From Xanthoparmelia taractica (taxonomy: Eukaryota > Ascomycota > Lecanoromycetes > Lecanorales > Parmeliaceae), in NCBI GenBank assembly GCA_033085395.1, contig JANQBS010000196.1:1-64000 (forward strand): a DNA stretch of 64,000 nucleotides. Direction: 5' to 3'. Below the pieces are notes generated by a model. That model worked only from the letters and a program-made list of their open reading frames with translations. It was not told the DNA's origin and did not search any database. Numbering within the stretch: the stretch's first letter is position 1; each line of letters begins with the position of its first letter. Below, one piece after another: positions 45,495 to 58,400 of this stretch. The position numbers and the translations under genes were made by a program.

Positions 45495-46217
45495 GGGCAC
45501 CGGAGAGAAAGCCAAGCAGCAGACGGAAAAGTGTAGATATCAAGCGGGGGTCAGGTTGAGACAGAAACTATGACTGCTCTTGTCATATTATACTCATCCA
45601 TGGTTACTCTCTGAGAAAGAAGAGGCTTGAATCAGCCTCTGCATTTTTCACAGTAAGCCATGATGCGGGGAAGATAGTGCAACAAAGCCAACGATTCAAT
45701 CGATCTATGTTCTATTCGGGGCCAAACCCGACAGCATTTCTTTGCTGGGAGACTGTTCTAGATGCTGCATGACTTTGAATGATTACTTTCACTACATGTA
45801 CGAAGAAAAGAAGAATGTAAAAAAGACGAGGCGTTGCAATTGGCTCCAATTAAAATCAATGCTAAGCAAGCCCCTTGTCTCCAGGCTTTGAACCCGGTAA
45901 CTCGGGAGGCGGCTTCCTAAAATTAAATCTGCAGCTCGGGCCTAAAGACCCTTTTTACGAGGCCCATTTTACCCATTTTACCCATTTTACGGAGCCCTTA
46001 CTCAACTCTTATGTGAGGCCAGCTGTCGTTACATTTCATCAGACTCCAATTGAGAAGTTACTACAATACTCTACCAGCACACCATTCTCTCCATTTCTCC
46101 GTTCTCTTCCCCTCGCTTTGTCTTTCATTGCTCGCTGAGCCAAAAGCCCACTTGGAGCAAGTCCACCCCACCACTACTGGCTGATTAACTCGTTCGCAGC
46201 TCGAGCAATTCCTCATC
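45495..46217. promoter_or_regulatory. Intergenic with short tandem repeat, upstream of MPG1
   Basis: 720 bp. It contains three tandem CCATTTTAC units at about 45963-45992, plus a weak CT-rich stretch before the start of the downstream gene. No gene seen. Confidence 0.45.
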
Positions 46218-47563
46218 ATGAAGGGTACGCTTCTTCTATGCTGTCCTACTATCATTGCAGCTCAACTGACCTTCAATAGCCCTCATTCTTGTTGGAGGCT
46301 ATGGCACCCGTCTACGCCCTTTGGTACGACAACCTTCACCCAGCGAGCACGATGGATAAGCGCCACGATGGAACAGCTACATGTCTCTGACTACTACCAG
46401 ACCCTCACTCTACCTAAACCATTGGTTGAGTTCGCCAACCGTCCTATGATACTCCATCAGATTGAGAGCTTGGCAGCTGCTGGTGTGACGGACATTGTGT
46501 TGGCCGTCAACTACCGTCCGGACATCATGGCTAAAGCTTTGAAAAAAGTATGTGGGCCTACATATCTCAAGGCATTCTGGGGGGGCTCAAGGGACGTTGC
46601 TGACAACGCAAAGTATGAAGAAGAGTATAACGTGAATATCGAATTTTCCGTCGAGACCGAGCCACTTGGAACGGCAGGCCCGCTCAAGCTGGCAGAGAAG
46701 ACTCTCGGCAAAGACGATTCGCCATTCTTCGTTCTTAATTCAGACGTCATTTGTGACTACCCTCTCCAGGAGCTTGCCGAATTCCACAAGGCACACGGCG
46801 AGGAGGGCACAATCGTGGTTACAAAAGTCGAGGAACCATCAAAATATGGTGTGGTTGTACACAAGCCAGATCACCCATCAAGGATCGATCGCTTTGTCGA
46901 AAAACCTGTGGAATTCGTTGGCAATCGAATCAACGCCGGTCTCTACATCCTCAACCCCAGCGTTCTCAGTCGCATCGAGCTTCGCCCCACGTCCATTGAG
47001 CAAGAAACCTTCCCAGCTATTGTCAAGGATGGCCAACTACACTCGTTTGACCTGGAAGGCTTCTGGATGGACGTCGGGCAGCCTAAAGATTTCCTCAGCG
47101 GCACCTGCCTCTATCTCTCGTCCTTGACCAAAAAGGGCTCAAAGAAGATTGAAGCATCCTCAAAGCCATACGTTTACGGGGGCAATGTCATGGTTGATCC
47201 CTCGGCAAAGATCGGCAATAACTGCAGAATCGGTCCGAATGTTACCATAGGGCCGAACGTTGTAATAGGGGACGGCGTGCGGATACAGCGATCTGTTCTT
47301 CTGGATGGCAGCAGAGTCAAGGACCACGCATGGGTCAAGTCTACCATTGTCGGTTGGAGAAGCATGATTGGCAAGTGGGCTAGGCTCGAGAATGTGTCGG
47401 TGCTTGGGGAGGACGTTACGATTGGGGACGAGATATACGTCAATGGAGGATCAATTTTGCCCCACAAGTCGATTAAGCAAAATGTTGATGGTATGCTCTT
47501 GTATGCTTCTCGAGTGTTACGATTTATTGCTGACCCCTCATAGCCCCTGCGATCATCATGTAG
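46218..47563 (+). CDS. MPG1: GDP-mannose pyrophosphorylase (mannose-1-phosphate guanylyltransferase), 364 aa, 5 exons
   Basis: Exons 46218-46224, 46280-46323, 46401-46547, 46614-47490 and 47544-47563 give 1095 nt, 364 aa, the usual length of the fungal enzyme. The first exon is only 7 nt (ATGAAGG), giving MKALILVGGYGTRLRPLTLT, the G-x-G-T-R-x-R-P-L nucleotide-binding signature. The 66-nt third intron (GTATGT...GCAAAG) is a multiple of three without stops, so an automatic call would keep it as 22 extra residues between ALKK and YEEEYNV; removing it restores the family alignment. Later motifs are LNSDVICDYPL, FVEKPVEFVGNRINAGLYIL and hexapeptide repeats (IGPNVTIGPNVVIGDGVRIQ), ending in AIIM. 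It makes GDP-mannose for cell-wall mannan and protein glycosylation in the cytosol. Confidence 0.96.
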
Positions 47564-50232
47564 AGCATGGAAACGATCGACTTCATTTCGACAGTTGCAT
47601 TAATATCGTCTTTTTTTACGGCTTTGATCATCTTCACTCAACTTGTCGGACGAGACCTTGATTCCTTTTGCATTGCAGTTATGCAAAGATTCCACCAGCA
47701 CTTTGTTGATTAGAGGTATAGGACAGCAGAGTTTGCAACAATGCTATGACATGATAAATAGAGATAGAATGATTTAATCCCGAGTGCCTCGCCCTTGAAT
47801 CGGCTACGTCTCCGTAACCTTTTCACCAGTCCCATCTATCAACGAGCATGTATATCCGCCTCGACACCTCGAGTGATCCACCTTGAAATTACAGTCAAGT
47901 CCTTCAGTGGACGAGCCTACGTTCGAATGTATGTGACCGGAGCGGCATGAAATACCCAACGACAACTTGTTTAATTGCTAATGTTAGTTTAAGAGGTGGT
48001 TGTTTGATCTAAAGTAGACCTTTTGGGTTATGGTTGTGTAGATGGGGGTGCAGATCAAGATACTTGAAGATAGGGTTGGAAAAGATGAACCAGAAGAAGG
48101 AAGAAAAGTCAGTCCACTGGATAACCAAAAAAGTTGGAAAGCCTGTCAAATAAAGATTCGTCAAGAGAAGTATGTTAATCATCCCCTGAGAGTGATGAAG
48201 ACTAAGAATTATATTCCTCAAAAATTAAACAAAGTTGCTTTATATAACATTTCGGTAACTTCTCCCCCATCGAGCGGCTCACATGGTCGAGTGGTTTAAA
48301 AAGCAAACAGCACTGACGGCGACTAGAAGAATTGACGGTTAATTTACGCAGCGGTTCCGCTGGTGGATGATCGTTAACCTTTGGCCTAATCCAGTCTCAA
48401 TCACTCGGAGAGCCATGCGCTCGTTACTATGGGTTTGTATCCATCTGGGCTATGTCCGGTGGGTGATTTTCCTTTTGCTTTTTGCTACTTTGAGGAGGAC
48501 GGGGGGGGGGTTGTTTTGATTTTTGATGGTTCCTTTTTTTTCATAACATTAACACTTTCTGAATGGCTTACCTGTTTGAACCATATGGTAGGTCTGCAGT
48601 GCCCTTCCCAGCTACTACCTACCTTGTCTATCATTACCTACCTACTTTCCCTTCTAGAAAGCAGAGATATTGATCTGGCTAGAACGAGATGATTCGAATT
48701 CTTTATACGTCACTCAAACGCTTCGCCCTCTCCGCCTCTGCATTTTACTACCTCAACCCCTACCTCTTCGCCGGTTCTGTCTAAAAACTTATTGTATTCT
48801 TCCACCACGGCCTTGTCGTGCTACTCGATGGCGGTCTTTGCGAAGATTCTAGCACCTAGTGATTGGTGTAAGCCTTCGGTAGCGTAGTTCACTTCGTCCA
48901 CAAGATGGCTCATCAGCCAATCGAGCTTGAAAAAAATAGCCCCGCGGATACTATTGAAATGTTTCTACCGCCAGAAAACGTTATCCTACGAACTGCAGGG
49001 AAGAAGACCATAAGCAAGAGGTCGCTTGGGCGCTAGTCGACCAAGATATCGGTCAGTCCGGAGGTGTCTTTGTGGCAGCAAGCGAATCGCTAATCACTGC
49101 ACCGATAGAGAACTACTCGATTGTACAAGCGGGTGAATGTTGTTGGCATCCGAGAGAAGGACATGTACGCTAGCGCAGTCCCTGGGAATGGGGAATAGGC
49201 TGACGTTAAATAGGGAGCAACGTTCTTGAGACATCACCTCAAATCTACTCGGGGTTGAGCTACGCGATTGGAAGAGGATGAACGAGACTGCTTCGCTCTC
49301 ACTGCTTCTTCTATATCCCAGCGGTCACGAATAATGAGGTAGCAATGTACGTTCGGCACAGCTCCAATATAACGGCAGCACCACAAAGGAGATTCGATTT
49401 TACTGATACGTGTATCATATGCGAGTTTTTAAAGCTGAGAAAATGACATGTAAGGCTGCTTTAACGCACCTACGACCTCAATTTTATCCAACTCGAGCTC
49501 GGGACAGCATCTTTTCCACCAAACAAATCAACGATCCCATAAACACGCAGAGAAATCCAACGGCATCGTCGCCTTCATATACGATTTCTGAGAGTCGGTC
49601 TAGCATCTATTAAATGTGTCCTAACAGCAGGGCGTAGGTGGGCTCCCACAACGGCACTTGATATTGTTGATACCGCAGCATCGTTTCCCCAGATGCGTCG
49701 TGATGATGCCCTCCTCGCTGGGCGCTCGGGCGAACAAACCGTCGAAGCGTGTCCAGAAAGAAATTCCTGCGTGCGCTTCCTGAGCTAGCTACGTGCTGAT
49801 TTAAATTATTGAAAGCAGCAGGCACCAGGTGTGAGCTGTAGCGCAAGTGTTGTTCGCCTCTTGGCGCCAAAGAATCTGCCCCGACCCCAACCGCCGACCA
49901 AGAATAGCACCAGCGGCATCAAACGGCACAGAGTAATACGACATGTGAGACGTTGGCAACAGGCGGCATGTTTTGTGGATGCGCTCACAGGGAGTGCAAT
50001 GATCGTTTTCTATGCGGTTTCGCTGCAGGCACCTTCGGGTCGGACCAAATCGCACGAAATTTGCTTACCTTATTTGGATATTTCCGCGTTAACCCCGGTT
50101 GCTGACAATTGCTCGATTATTTCCCATTCGTCTGCATTTCAAGCACGTATATAAGACGAAAGTGGAGCGAGTGCTCAAAATGCAACAACCCTTCTCATTT
50201 CACGGAGGCAGCTTTGACCCTATAATACCGCA
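47564..50232. other. Intergenic 2.7 kb, no gene supported
   Basis: Only short frames without domains (for example 48042-48299, 48429-48692, 49831-50154). A ten-G run lies near 48500. A tRNA-like D-arm string (GGTCGAGTGGTTTAA, about 48283-48297) does not fold into a full cloverleaf. I see nothing else I can support. Confidence 0.4.
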
Positions 50233-51035
50233 ATGGCGGCGGCGGCGGCGGCGAAAACAGTCGTCTTGGTCACTGGCGGTAAGTTGGTATGCTATTCTCG
50301 CTCGCAACAGCTCACTGATGTATAATTCAAGCAAACAGCGGTGTCGGCTTTGAGCTGGCGGCTCAGCTGATGGCTAAGGGCTCATACCATGTCCTCATGG
50401 GATCCAGATCTTCCGAAAAAGGCAACGCAGCGGTCAAAGAACTGCAGTCCCGGAACCTGCCAGGCTCCGTGGAAATGATTCCCCTAGATGTCACCGACGA
50501 CGACACCATCGAGCATGCAGCGAGTTCTGTGCACCGCGATCACGGCAAGTTGGACATCCTCGTCAACAACGCAGGCATCGGATCCCTCACCCCTCCACTG
50601 CGCCAACAAATGCGCGACGCCTTCGACACCAACGCAACCGGCCCAGCCATCGTGACCAACGCATTCGCGCCCCTTCTTCAAAAATCGACCGCGTCGCCGC
50701 GCATCGTGAATATCTCCAGCGGAGTCGGCTCCATCAACCGCCGCCTCGATCCTTCCTCGCCGACGTACAAACTCCAGGGATTGCAGTACCGGGCGAGCAA
50801 GGCCGCGCTCAGCATGGTCACCGCGTGCCAGTGGGTCGAGTACGGACCGCTCGGCATCAAGGTCTTCGCGTACGATCCTGGCTTCACGCAGTCGAATCTC
50901 GGCCCGCAGAACAAGGCGGAGAATGGCGCGAGGCCGGCGGCTGAGTCTGTCATGCCGCTGATTGATGTTTTGGAAGGGAAGCGGGATGATGAAGTTGGTA
51001 GGTTTCTGCATAATACGGGGGTTTATCCTTGGTAG
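50233..51035 (+). CDS. Short-chain dehydrogenase/reductase, 249 aa, 2 exons
   Basis: Exons 50233-50278 and 50332-51035 join in frame (750 nt) across a 53-nt intron (GTAAGT...TTCAAG). The junction gives KTVVLVTGANSGVGFELAAQ, the TGxxxGxG cofactor motif of classical SDR enzymes. Others follow: LDVTDDDTIEHA, LDILVNNAGIG (NNAG), RIVNISSGVGS (catalytic Ser region) and YRASKAALSM (YxxxK). The C terminus (GPLGIKVFAYDPGFTQSNLG, then a short tail) is typical. It probably uses NADP(H), because basic residues follow the first strand (GSRSSEKG); the substrate is unknown. The start codon is followed by a GCG repeat encoding six Ala. It stands alone, so it is not clearly part of a metabolite cluster. Confidence 0.9.
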
Positions 51036-52440
51036 GGCGGGGTATATCCACTTCTACACCAGCGAGCGAGGACGTCTGCCAAAGTAGCCACCCGAGCGCG
51101 TCTTCTCAGAGGTGAAATAGAAGTCAACGAGATGGTTCTCATAACGTTCAGCAGCATCGATCAATACGTATCTAGGGTCGCTTGATCTCAAGAGCAATCT
51201 CTTCTTAGTCAATTTTTCCAAGCGCGATCACGCAGAGGAGAACACCGTGTATAGATCTGTCCATAAAAAGGGTTTCTTTGCCAAGTCTAGATTGTTATGA
51301 AAGGGTTAAATCTCATATCAGAAGGTGGACATCATACCTTTAGCGTGGTAGGTAATCGACATACTTTACTCTACTTCCTCACAAACATCCAAACCTTCAC
51401 TAACGTTAATTTTCTCTATTCATCTGGCTAGAGTAGTACTACATCGTCCATCTTTGCCATAAACCTGCAGCAGCCGAGACAAGGTAGTTTCTATAGTCCA
51501 TCATATAAGCATCTATACCCCACATTTATAAGGAAACAGATTTCCCATCTTTGCGAGAGTCACTACGAGAGTCTACGGTGATGACATTTTCATCATCATC
51601 ATAGATGCCCCGTGCTTTCCTACATTGAATAAAAACCCCCACAACTCACCGTTTGCTAGAAATCTAATCCGACACGCATGCGAGATTCTCCACAGCAGCA
51701 GGAAATTTTGATTCAGAAAGAAGAAGAGAAAGAAATTTTGGTTAGAAGGAGAGCTTAACTTATAGAAGAAAGATACTGGAGAGAGATACTGGAGAGAACA
51801 AATCGAAGGGTTGAAGGGATTGGTGATGGGAATTGAAACTTGCTTTCTTCCATACATGATATACTCGTAGCAGGGGCGGAGAATTAGAACGAGCGGAGAG
51901 TATGTGGAATTTGTTTATATACTAAGTAGGAGGGTATGTGGTTCATGTGGTTCGCCGGACCTTTGCGCTCGGTATTGTGAACATGGATAGAATAGGGGAG
52001 GTGTGAAGGTAAGGTTTTTGATCAGGCTGATGGATTTGGCGCAACATACGCCTTGTCTTCGAAGAAGCAAAACGCCGTGTTCACCAGAGCTGTAAAAGGG
52101 CTCGATATCCACATGTTCCTCGCTGCGCAGGATGCAGGCACAGGATCGCACAGTAGGCGACTTTACAGATGCAGAAAGGGGTTATGGTTAGGGGTGGGCT
52201 TCTGTTTGAGCCCTGCTCAGACAGACTGCAATCCTACTTCAGACACGCTGCGTTAAAGCCATCAATCCAGCGCTCAGAAAGAACAGGGCTTGTGCAATCT
52301 CCGAACTCGAAAACGAAGGGTAGAAGAGAATATGCCGTGAAAGGGAGGTCAGGGTCTCGCGTTATGCCATCAGCCAATCTCCTTCTTTTCAGACTCGTTC
52401 AACGGCAGCGGGATCCCTGGCCTGAGATGCCATTTCGGCC
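51036..52440. other. Intergenic 1.4 kb, no gene supported
   Basis: AT-richer in places (51300-51800). A purine-rich AAGAAGAGAAAGAAATT stretch lies at about 51718-51736 and short GAGAGATACTGGAGAGA direct repeats at about 51777-51797. No convincing frame. Confidence 0.4.
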
Positions 52441-54559
52441 TTAGGCGTTGTTGGTATGTGGCTCCGGAAATTTATGCGCGTGGAGCTCCATAGGCGGTCT
52501 TGGTTGCTCCAGCTCCTGCAAGCTCTGCCCATTCAGCTCCTGTAGGGCTACTTCGGGGAGCTCGATTGGACGAGCGTCTTCGTGCATCTCCAGGACGTTG
52601 TGATTTGCTTGGTATGGCTTTTCTGATGCTTCTGACGCAGTGGTGGCTCTTGCCCGTCGGAAAGATTTTCGCTTTTTCTTAAGAAAGACTATCACGGCGG
52701 CCACAGCAAAGAGCAAGGCTACTATGGTGCCGCCAGCCGCACTTCCTGCAATGACACTGTCGTTATGCTTAGTTGCATGAGGTGTCGGGAATGAAGGCTG
52801 CGAAGTTGTTGGCAATGAAGACGGTGAAGCGGATTTGGTGTTGGGTGAAGCTAAGTACTAAAGTCAGTAGGAGATCATTTGGATCCGCATCATGGCCCGA
52901 GGGTGACACGAACTACTGTGAGTAGGATTTGTGAAATGCGTAGTCCGCAGAAGCGCTGCAACGCCTGGAGAGAGACCTTTTAAGTATTCCCTGCAACGTT
53001 TTAGCGACTTCGACAGCGGAAAAGCAGTTTAGGTCAGCCTACCCTTGCGATTGTGCATAGAATTGCTTCACCTTGTCTGATTGCTCGTACGGTGGTGCAT
53101 CTGCAGTATATTGATTTGCAAACTCCAATGTTGTCAGGTCGAAGATCGCCAGCCCCTGAGCGAAAGGGTCCGGCGCGCTGTCAAACGTGCTTCTAATGTT
53201 GTCGGCTGGGCTCGAAAATTGGACTTTGGAATTAGAGTCCACGCCTCCAATAGAGATTATCTGACTTCCTCCGACAGGATTGCAGGAATGCCCATGCCGA
53301 GGGTTTTGAGGATTGTAGGGCACCGAGATCCAGTGAAATGCTGGTAAAGTAAGGATGTTGATCGTGTCATACTGGATAGCTCTTGGTCCAAGATTACCAT
53401 CCCATCCTGCGTAAACAAAACTGAAAATTCGGTCAACATTCTTGTGGGAAGGGCCTTGATAATATGTCTTACATCTCGTATGTGCCATTCGTCGAGTTAA
53501 TGCCTGCGGTGCAGAATTGTACTCTAGGGCTGGGCTCACTCCCAGTAGTTGTTTGATTCCACCATTCTCGCTTTGCCGGATCGAATACCGACAATTTTTC
53601 GAAGCCTAACAGATCATGTGCCTGTCCTCCATTCACTCCGCCTAAGGCGACAAATAGTCCCTCTGGTCCGAATGAGGGAACATACTGCAGGGCGCCACCC
53701 GCTATACCGTTTGTCGCGTTACAACATTGGACCGTAGAGTTCTCAAATTTCCGAGACCGCATATCAAAATGCATAATGTTTTCGCCGATAATTATAGGCG
53801 GCTCACTGGCCAATTGGTTGCCTCCCAATATCCAAGCACTGTTTGAGCCGTGAGCCTGCAAAGGATACATAGGACGTGTCAAAGAATCCCAGACCGGTGA
53901 TGTATTGTTGATAATTTCGTCCCAGACTCCACTGCCAGTTCCGTCAGGTTTAAACGTCCAAAGTGACAAAGGAGGCCAGACGCGTGGGTCGCCAAAAGAT
54001 GCATTATCCCCTGTGAACCCGGAGTATAGAATGTCTTCTTGATCGTGATACCAGAGCGAGGGTCCATCCAGATCAGGAACTCCGTCAGGCTTGGGGGTTG
54101 ACTGAAAGATGGCGGTTGTATTCGTCCAGTTCCGGGAAAGATCGATAGACAGCAGCGTCGATGCTGTTACACCAGATTTCAGCACAAGTAAATAGGCTGC
54201 GAATGCAGGCCTACCGTATTGGTACTGAGGAACCCCCTTGCCCATAAAAGAGAACGACCCTCCATCCAAATATATCCATTTCCCAGCAACGACCGCTCCA
54301 TGGTAGTCATTAGCGCTGTATTCAATATCTTAAAAAATAGGTGCTGCCTACAAGCTTGATAACCCCTTCGAAGGAAATCAGACGTAGCGATCACGGCAGG
54401 AGCTGAACGAGTATTAACATTTATAAGGGGGACATAAAGGCTATGGAAATCACAGTAAGATCCGCTGCTCCTAGGGATTTGTGCAGAAACGGTAATCCCA
54501 GCTGTCACAGATAGATAGACAATGACAAAGCCGGAGATGATAGAATAAGGCAGCGGCAT
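52441..54559 (-). CDS. Kelch-type beta-propeller surface protein with transmembrane segment, 630 aa, 5 exons
   Basis: Exons 54559-54352, 54295-53473, 53420-53043, 52990-52917 and 52850-52441 join in frame (1893 nt). The N terminus MPLPYSIISGFVIVYLSVTA is a signal peptide. The ectodomain shows repeated Kelch-like blades: VVAGKWIYLDGGSFSF, LWYHDQEDILYSGFTGDN, LFVALGGVNGGQAHDLLGFE, FVYAGWDGNLGPRAIQYDTI and GGSQIISIGGVDSNSKVQF, with several N-glycosylation sequons. After a Ser/Thr/Pro-rich linker a transmembrane helix (VIAGSAAGGTIVALLFAVAA VIVFL split at the gap) is followed by a basic cytoplasmic anchor (KKKRKSFRRAR) and an acidic tail. It is therefore a type I plasma-membrane protein with an extracellular propeller, as seen in uncharacterised ascomycete families. 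Ligand and role are unknown. Small exon 4 (74 nt) depends on weak splice evidence. Confidence 0.85.
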
Positions 54560-55480
54560 TTGTGAGGTGGTTAGAGGATGGAGTTTGACCTCTGCAAATT
54601 CAGGGCGGACGAAAGCGAAGGTTGTAGAATAGACGGCAATAGTGGAAAATGATGAAGTAGCGGCTCGTTAGTGCTGGGTATGGCGCAAACATGAGGACAA
54701 GTTAGAACAATATGTAACGGAAACGTGTCAATGAGGTAGAAGGCTTCATGCAAGAGCCTATCCTTTAATTTCGAGTGCCCACCGCGCCGCAACTCTGCAA
54801 ACGAAGGCGGCCACACAATCGGATGCGTAGTATCATGTATGCAAGTCTGCTACAAGAGAATGCACGCAGTCGGGGGCTCAGCGCATCCTGCGGACACATG
54901 TCTCTAGCTAGCCTGGCAACGCTGCGTGAACGTGGCCTTTGATACCCTGAAACATAGACACTTCAAGAGGTACAGCGGTCACCTTTCCAGCCTTACATGC
55001 AGTTCTAAGAAGAAAAAACCTTAGGAATGTTAAGATCAAGTCCAACCAAAAAGAGTTTTTAGCATCACGTATACTCTCAATCTATTGCTAACGACTATGC
55101 CAATGCTTTCACACTGCTGTCAGACCTTCATTCCTCCATTTCTCTATTTCTCCATTTCTCTCTCCGGATCAATACAGAGCGCGGGACAGCGGTGAGAGCA
55201 TGATGGGGGACAAAGGATCTTTTGCATATCACTCGGAATCTCGAGATAATCTCCGCTCCAATAAGTTGAATATTATTTCCTATCTATGGGACGGGTTGGT
55301 GGTCTTTGAGAATTCATCAATTGACCGTTACGCCAAGGCGCGTTTTATTGTAATCCGCCAGCAGCCGAGCCGCTACAGCCAATCCTTAAGAGGATAGGTG
55401 GCGGTAGAAAGAAGTCGCGGAGACCTGCCAAGATCGCTAAGCCTCTCCAGGTTAATTCCATTGTCAGCTAGACCCTTTCG
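54560..55480. other. Transition from gene block to AT-rich block
   Basis: About 900 bp upstream of the Kelch gene. It includes three TTTCTC(C/T)ATTTCTC units at about 55137-55162. A short + frame (55200-55397) has no domain. Composition becomes AT-rich after about 55480. Confidence 0.4.
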
Positions 55481-58400
55481 GACTAGTCTACTGACCTCTC
55501 TTTACAACAGTAGCGCTCGCTCAATTACTTATTCTTCGTCTGAGAGACCGAGATAAGATAAGTCTTATTAAGAGAGATATTATCTTTAGATCGAAGCTGT
55601 TGAAATAAAATATAAATAGAGAATTAAGTATTTTCTAATATTCACTATTTGATAGAAGCTATTTAAGTGTCTTCACCTAGATATTAAAAGTTCTTATTAA
55701 TACACTAGCCTTTAGCGCCGAAAAGCTCGTCGTGAAGCTACGTAATTCTGAAAATAGTTCTTTAGTAGACTTAGAGAACTAGCTATTCAAAAACGGGATA
55801 AGCTTATCGCGGGGTTAGGGTAAACGCTAACTTAGTATAAACCTTACTAAGACTTTCGTATCCTTTAACTATTATCTTTTTTTTAATCACCTTATACTAT
55901 ACTTTAAGCTAGCGTCTATATAAAGACGTCTTCTATTTTCTCGTTCTAGTCTATATAGTTCGCAGTTAAGTAAAGTTAAAAATTAAGAAGAATTAATAAT
56001 ATTCTCGAGTACTAAAGGACTAAGGTAAAGTACTTAGAGTCTATACTACGTATTTGAGCTAACGATCTATAGGGAAGTAGCCTCTAGGCATTAATAAATA
56101 ACAAGCCATTCGCAAAAGCGCACGCCTACGGGTAATAAAATAACTTCGTAAGTAATCTATATTTAAGAGTGATCTTATTCTAGAAGTATAGACACCTTCC
56201 TCTTCTTAAATAAACAATATCCCCGAGATCAGAAGAGTATGTACCTCTACTACCTCTAATACTCTATTATATCGCTAATCTAATCGAGGCTCCACAGCAT
56301 CCACATATTCTTTACGTATCATCGGGAGCGCGAGAGCAAGAAGCTGAACTTTCTTCTTCTCAAAACGAAGACCGGCCTCCTTCGAAGCGATCGCGAATCT
56401 CGCCTTCAAGCTGCACTGCTGGAAAAAGAGCAGTAAGCGACACCAGTAAGAAGAACGTTAGTTCACTCGAATATTAGACCCCGACTAGAAGGTGATCTAA
56501 GAAATACTTCGAATAAGATAGCTAGGTTAGGGAAGATCTCGAATAGAATAGCTAGCTGGAGAAACAAATGGATTATTCGACCTAGATTGTCTATTATATA
56601 GAGATTAATACATTTAGATATCCGCGTCCTATTAGAAAAGCTCTAATCTCGCTTCGTCGAAAATAATTAGACTCTAGCTTAACGAGCTCTAGCGACTAAA
56701 AAAGAAGAGAGAACAAGAGTTATATATATCGAGATACACGTTACATTACGTTACTTAAGAGTAAAGAAAGCTCGTTATATAGTTAATCGAGTTTGAATAG
56801 GTCTTTCACGGTGTCCGAGCTACTTAAAGCGACTATCAAATCGATAGTCTTAAAACTAGGAAATAGATTCTAAATGCTATACGTATCTACGCTTTTATTC
56901 TTCTGTGGATATAATTAGTTCGATTGTATCATAGAGAAAATAAAGCAGGCGCGATATATGTCACTTGAGATCGTAAAATCGAGTCTAATATACTATTAAT
57001 CTTACTAAAATCTTCTTAGATAGTATCGGGCCTTTTAGTTAAAAGAGGACTTAATAGCTAGCGAGATAAATTTCATCCTCGCGATTAGATTCAGAGATAT
57101 CGATACTAATAATATCTCTTTCTTTATGTAGAAGAATTACTACGAAAGCTAAATCCTTTCTATATCGTACTTTTTCGACAGAATCCTAACTTTACAGATC
57201 GCAATATTCTTATCGAGATTTATAAGAAATGTTCGAAGCTAGCTTCTCGACTACGCTCTTTAATCTGAGAGGCGTAAGACGAAGATTTGAGCTACTAAAC
57301 ATCTATAATCAGGAGCTGATGCTGTGAAAAGAATATAGATACGTCTATTGAGATCACGAGAGCTTTATTTAGATGGGTTCTAAATAGTGATTAAGAAAGG
57401 CCTTCGGAAGATGTGTATAAGAATACCTGACTACTTGGCATTGAGGATAAGAATTTAGAAAGCGATGGGATATTCTTATATGATAATAGCTCCGCTAATA
57501 GAGAATTATAAGACAATGAGAATAGCATCGATAGCTTCGTAGATTCAAAGAGTTGGATTAATTAAATATCTATAATTATATAAAAAAGTAAATAATACTA
57601 GGTGAATAGATAATACTTTGCTTCGATATGTATTATACTATATATAATTGGTTTCAAACCCGCTTTCTATCGCCCTCGACGATCGTCAAGTTAGTTGATT
57701 CGTATTTACTAGATATTATTATTAGTGATGAGATTATTAAGCTCTTCGATAAAGCTATTTAGTTTCTTCGAGACGTTATTAGACTAAATTAATAAGGCTC
57801 GAAGTTATCGAAGAAAGAAATCCGATCTTAAACATAAAACTATCACTCTTCAATAAGGCGGTTATTAATATAATAAGAAGATCGTTAGACTAAACCTTTA
57901 GTTATTAATAGACGAAAGAATTACAACTAAGATCTTAGTAAAGACGGTCGACTAGAATCCGAAGGCAATTGTAGGGCTTCTAGTACAGGGTGTGCTATTA
58001 TATATAGTACTAGTTATAGTGTCTCGCTGATAAAAGAAATAGATTAGGACTTCGCACGTCGCGTTGATTTATTAACTTCTAGTCGGGATAACTTGTAGGT
58101 GAAATTGGCCGAAAGCCTAGAATATCGCATTAGTTAATTAGCGTCTGCCTCTTATGTGCGTGAGCCTGAGAGAGTTCGTTGTAGAGGAGAACGCCGTAGC
58201 CAGGGATCGAGCCTTGGCTCATCGTCTGGCGGGGGTTGCTACTCTAACTGCGACTCTAGAATAGACGACCGTCGGAGATATACTAGATAAGAGCTTTATA
58301 ATTAGATTAATAGCGCTCTATATCTCTAGCAAGAATAACGAGCCTAATATTTTAAAGAATATAATAAGTGATATTAATAAGACGGCTACGAAATTATTAG

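Noticed and set aside
48278..48400. tRNA-Leu/Ser-like string CATGGTCGAGTGGTTTAA followed by GCGGTTCCGC
   Set aside because: The D-arm resembles a tRNA, but no matching acceptor stem, anticodon arm or proper T-arm can be paired.
50484..51011. 175-codon minus frame
   Set aside because: Antisense shadow of the short-chain dehydrogenase, whose catalytic motifs are on the plus strand.
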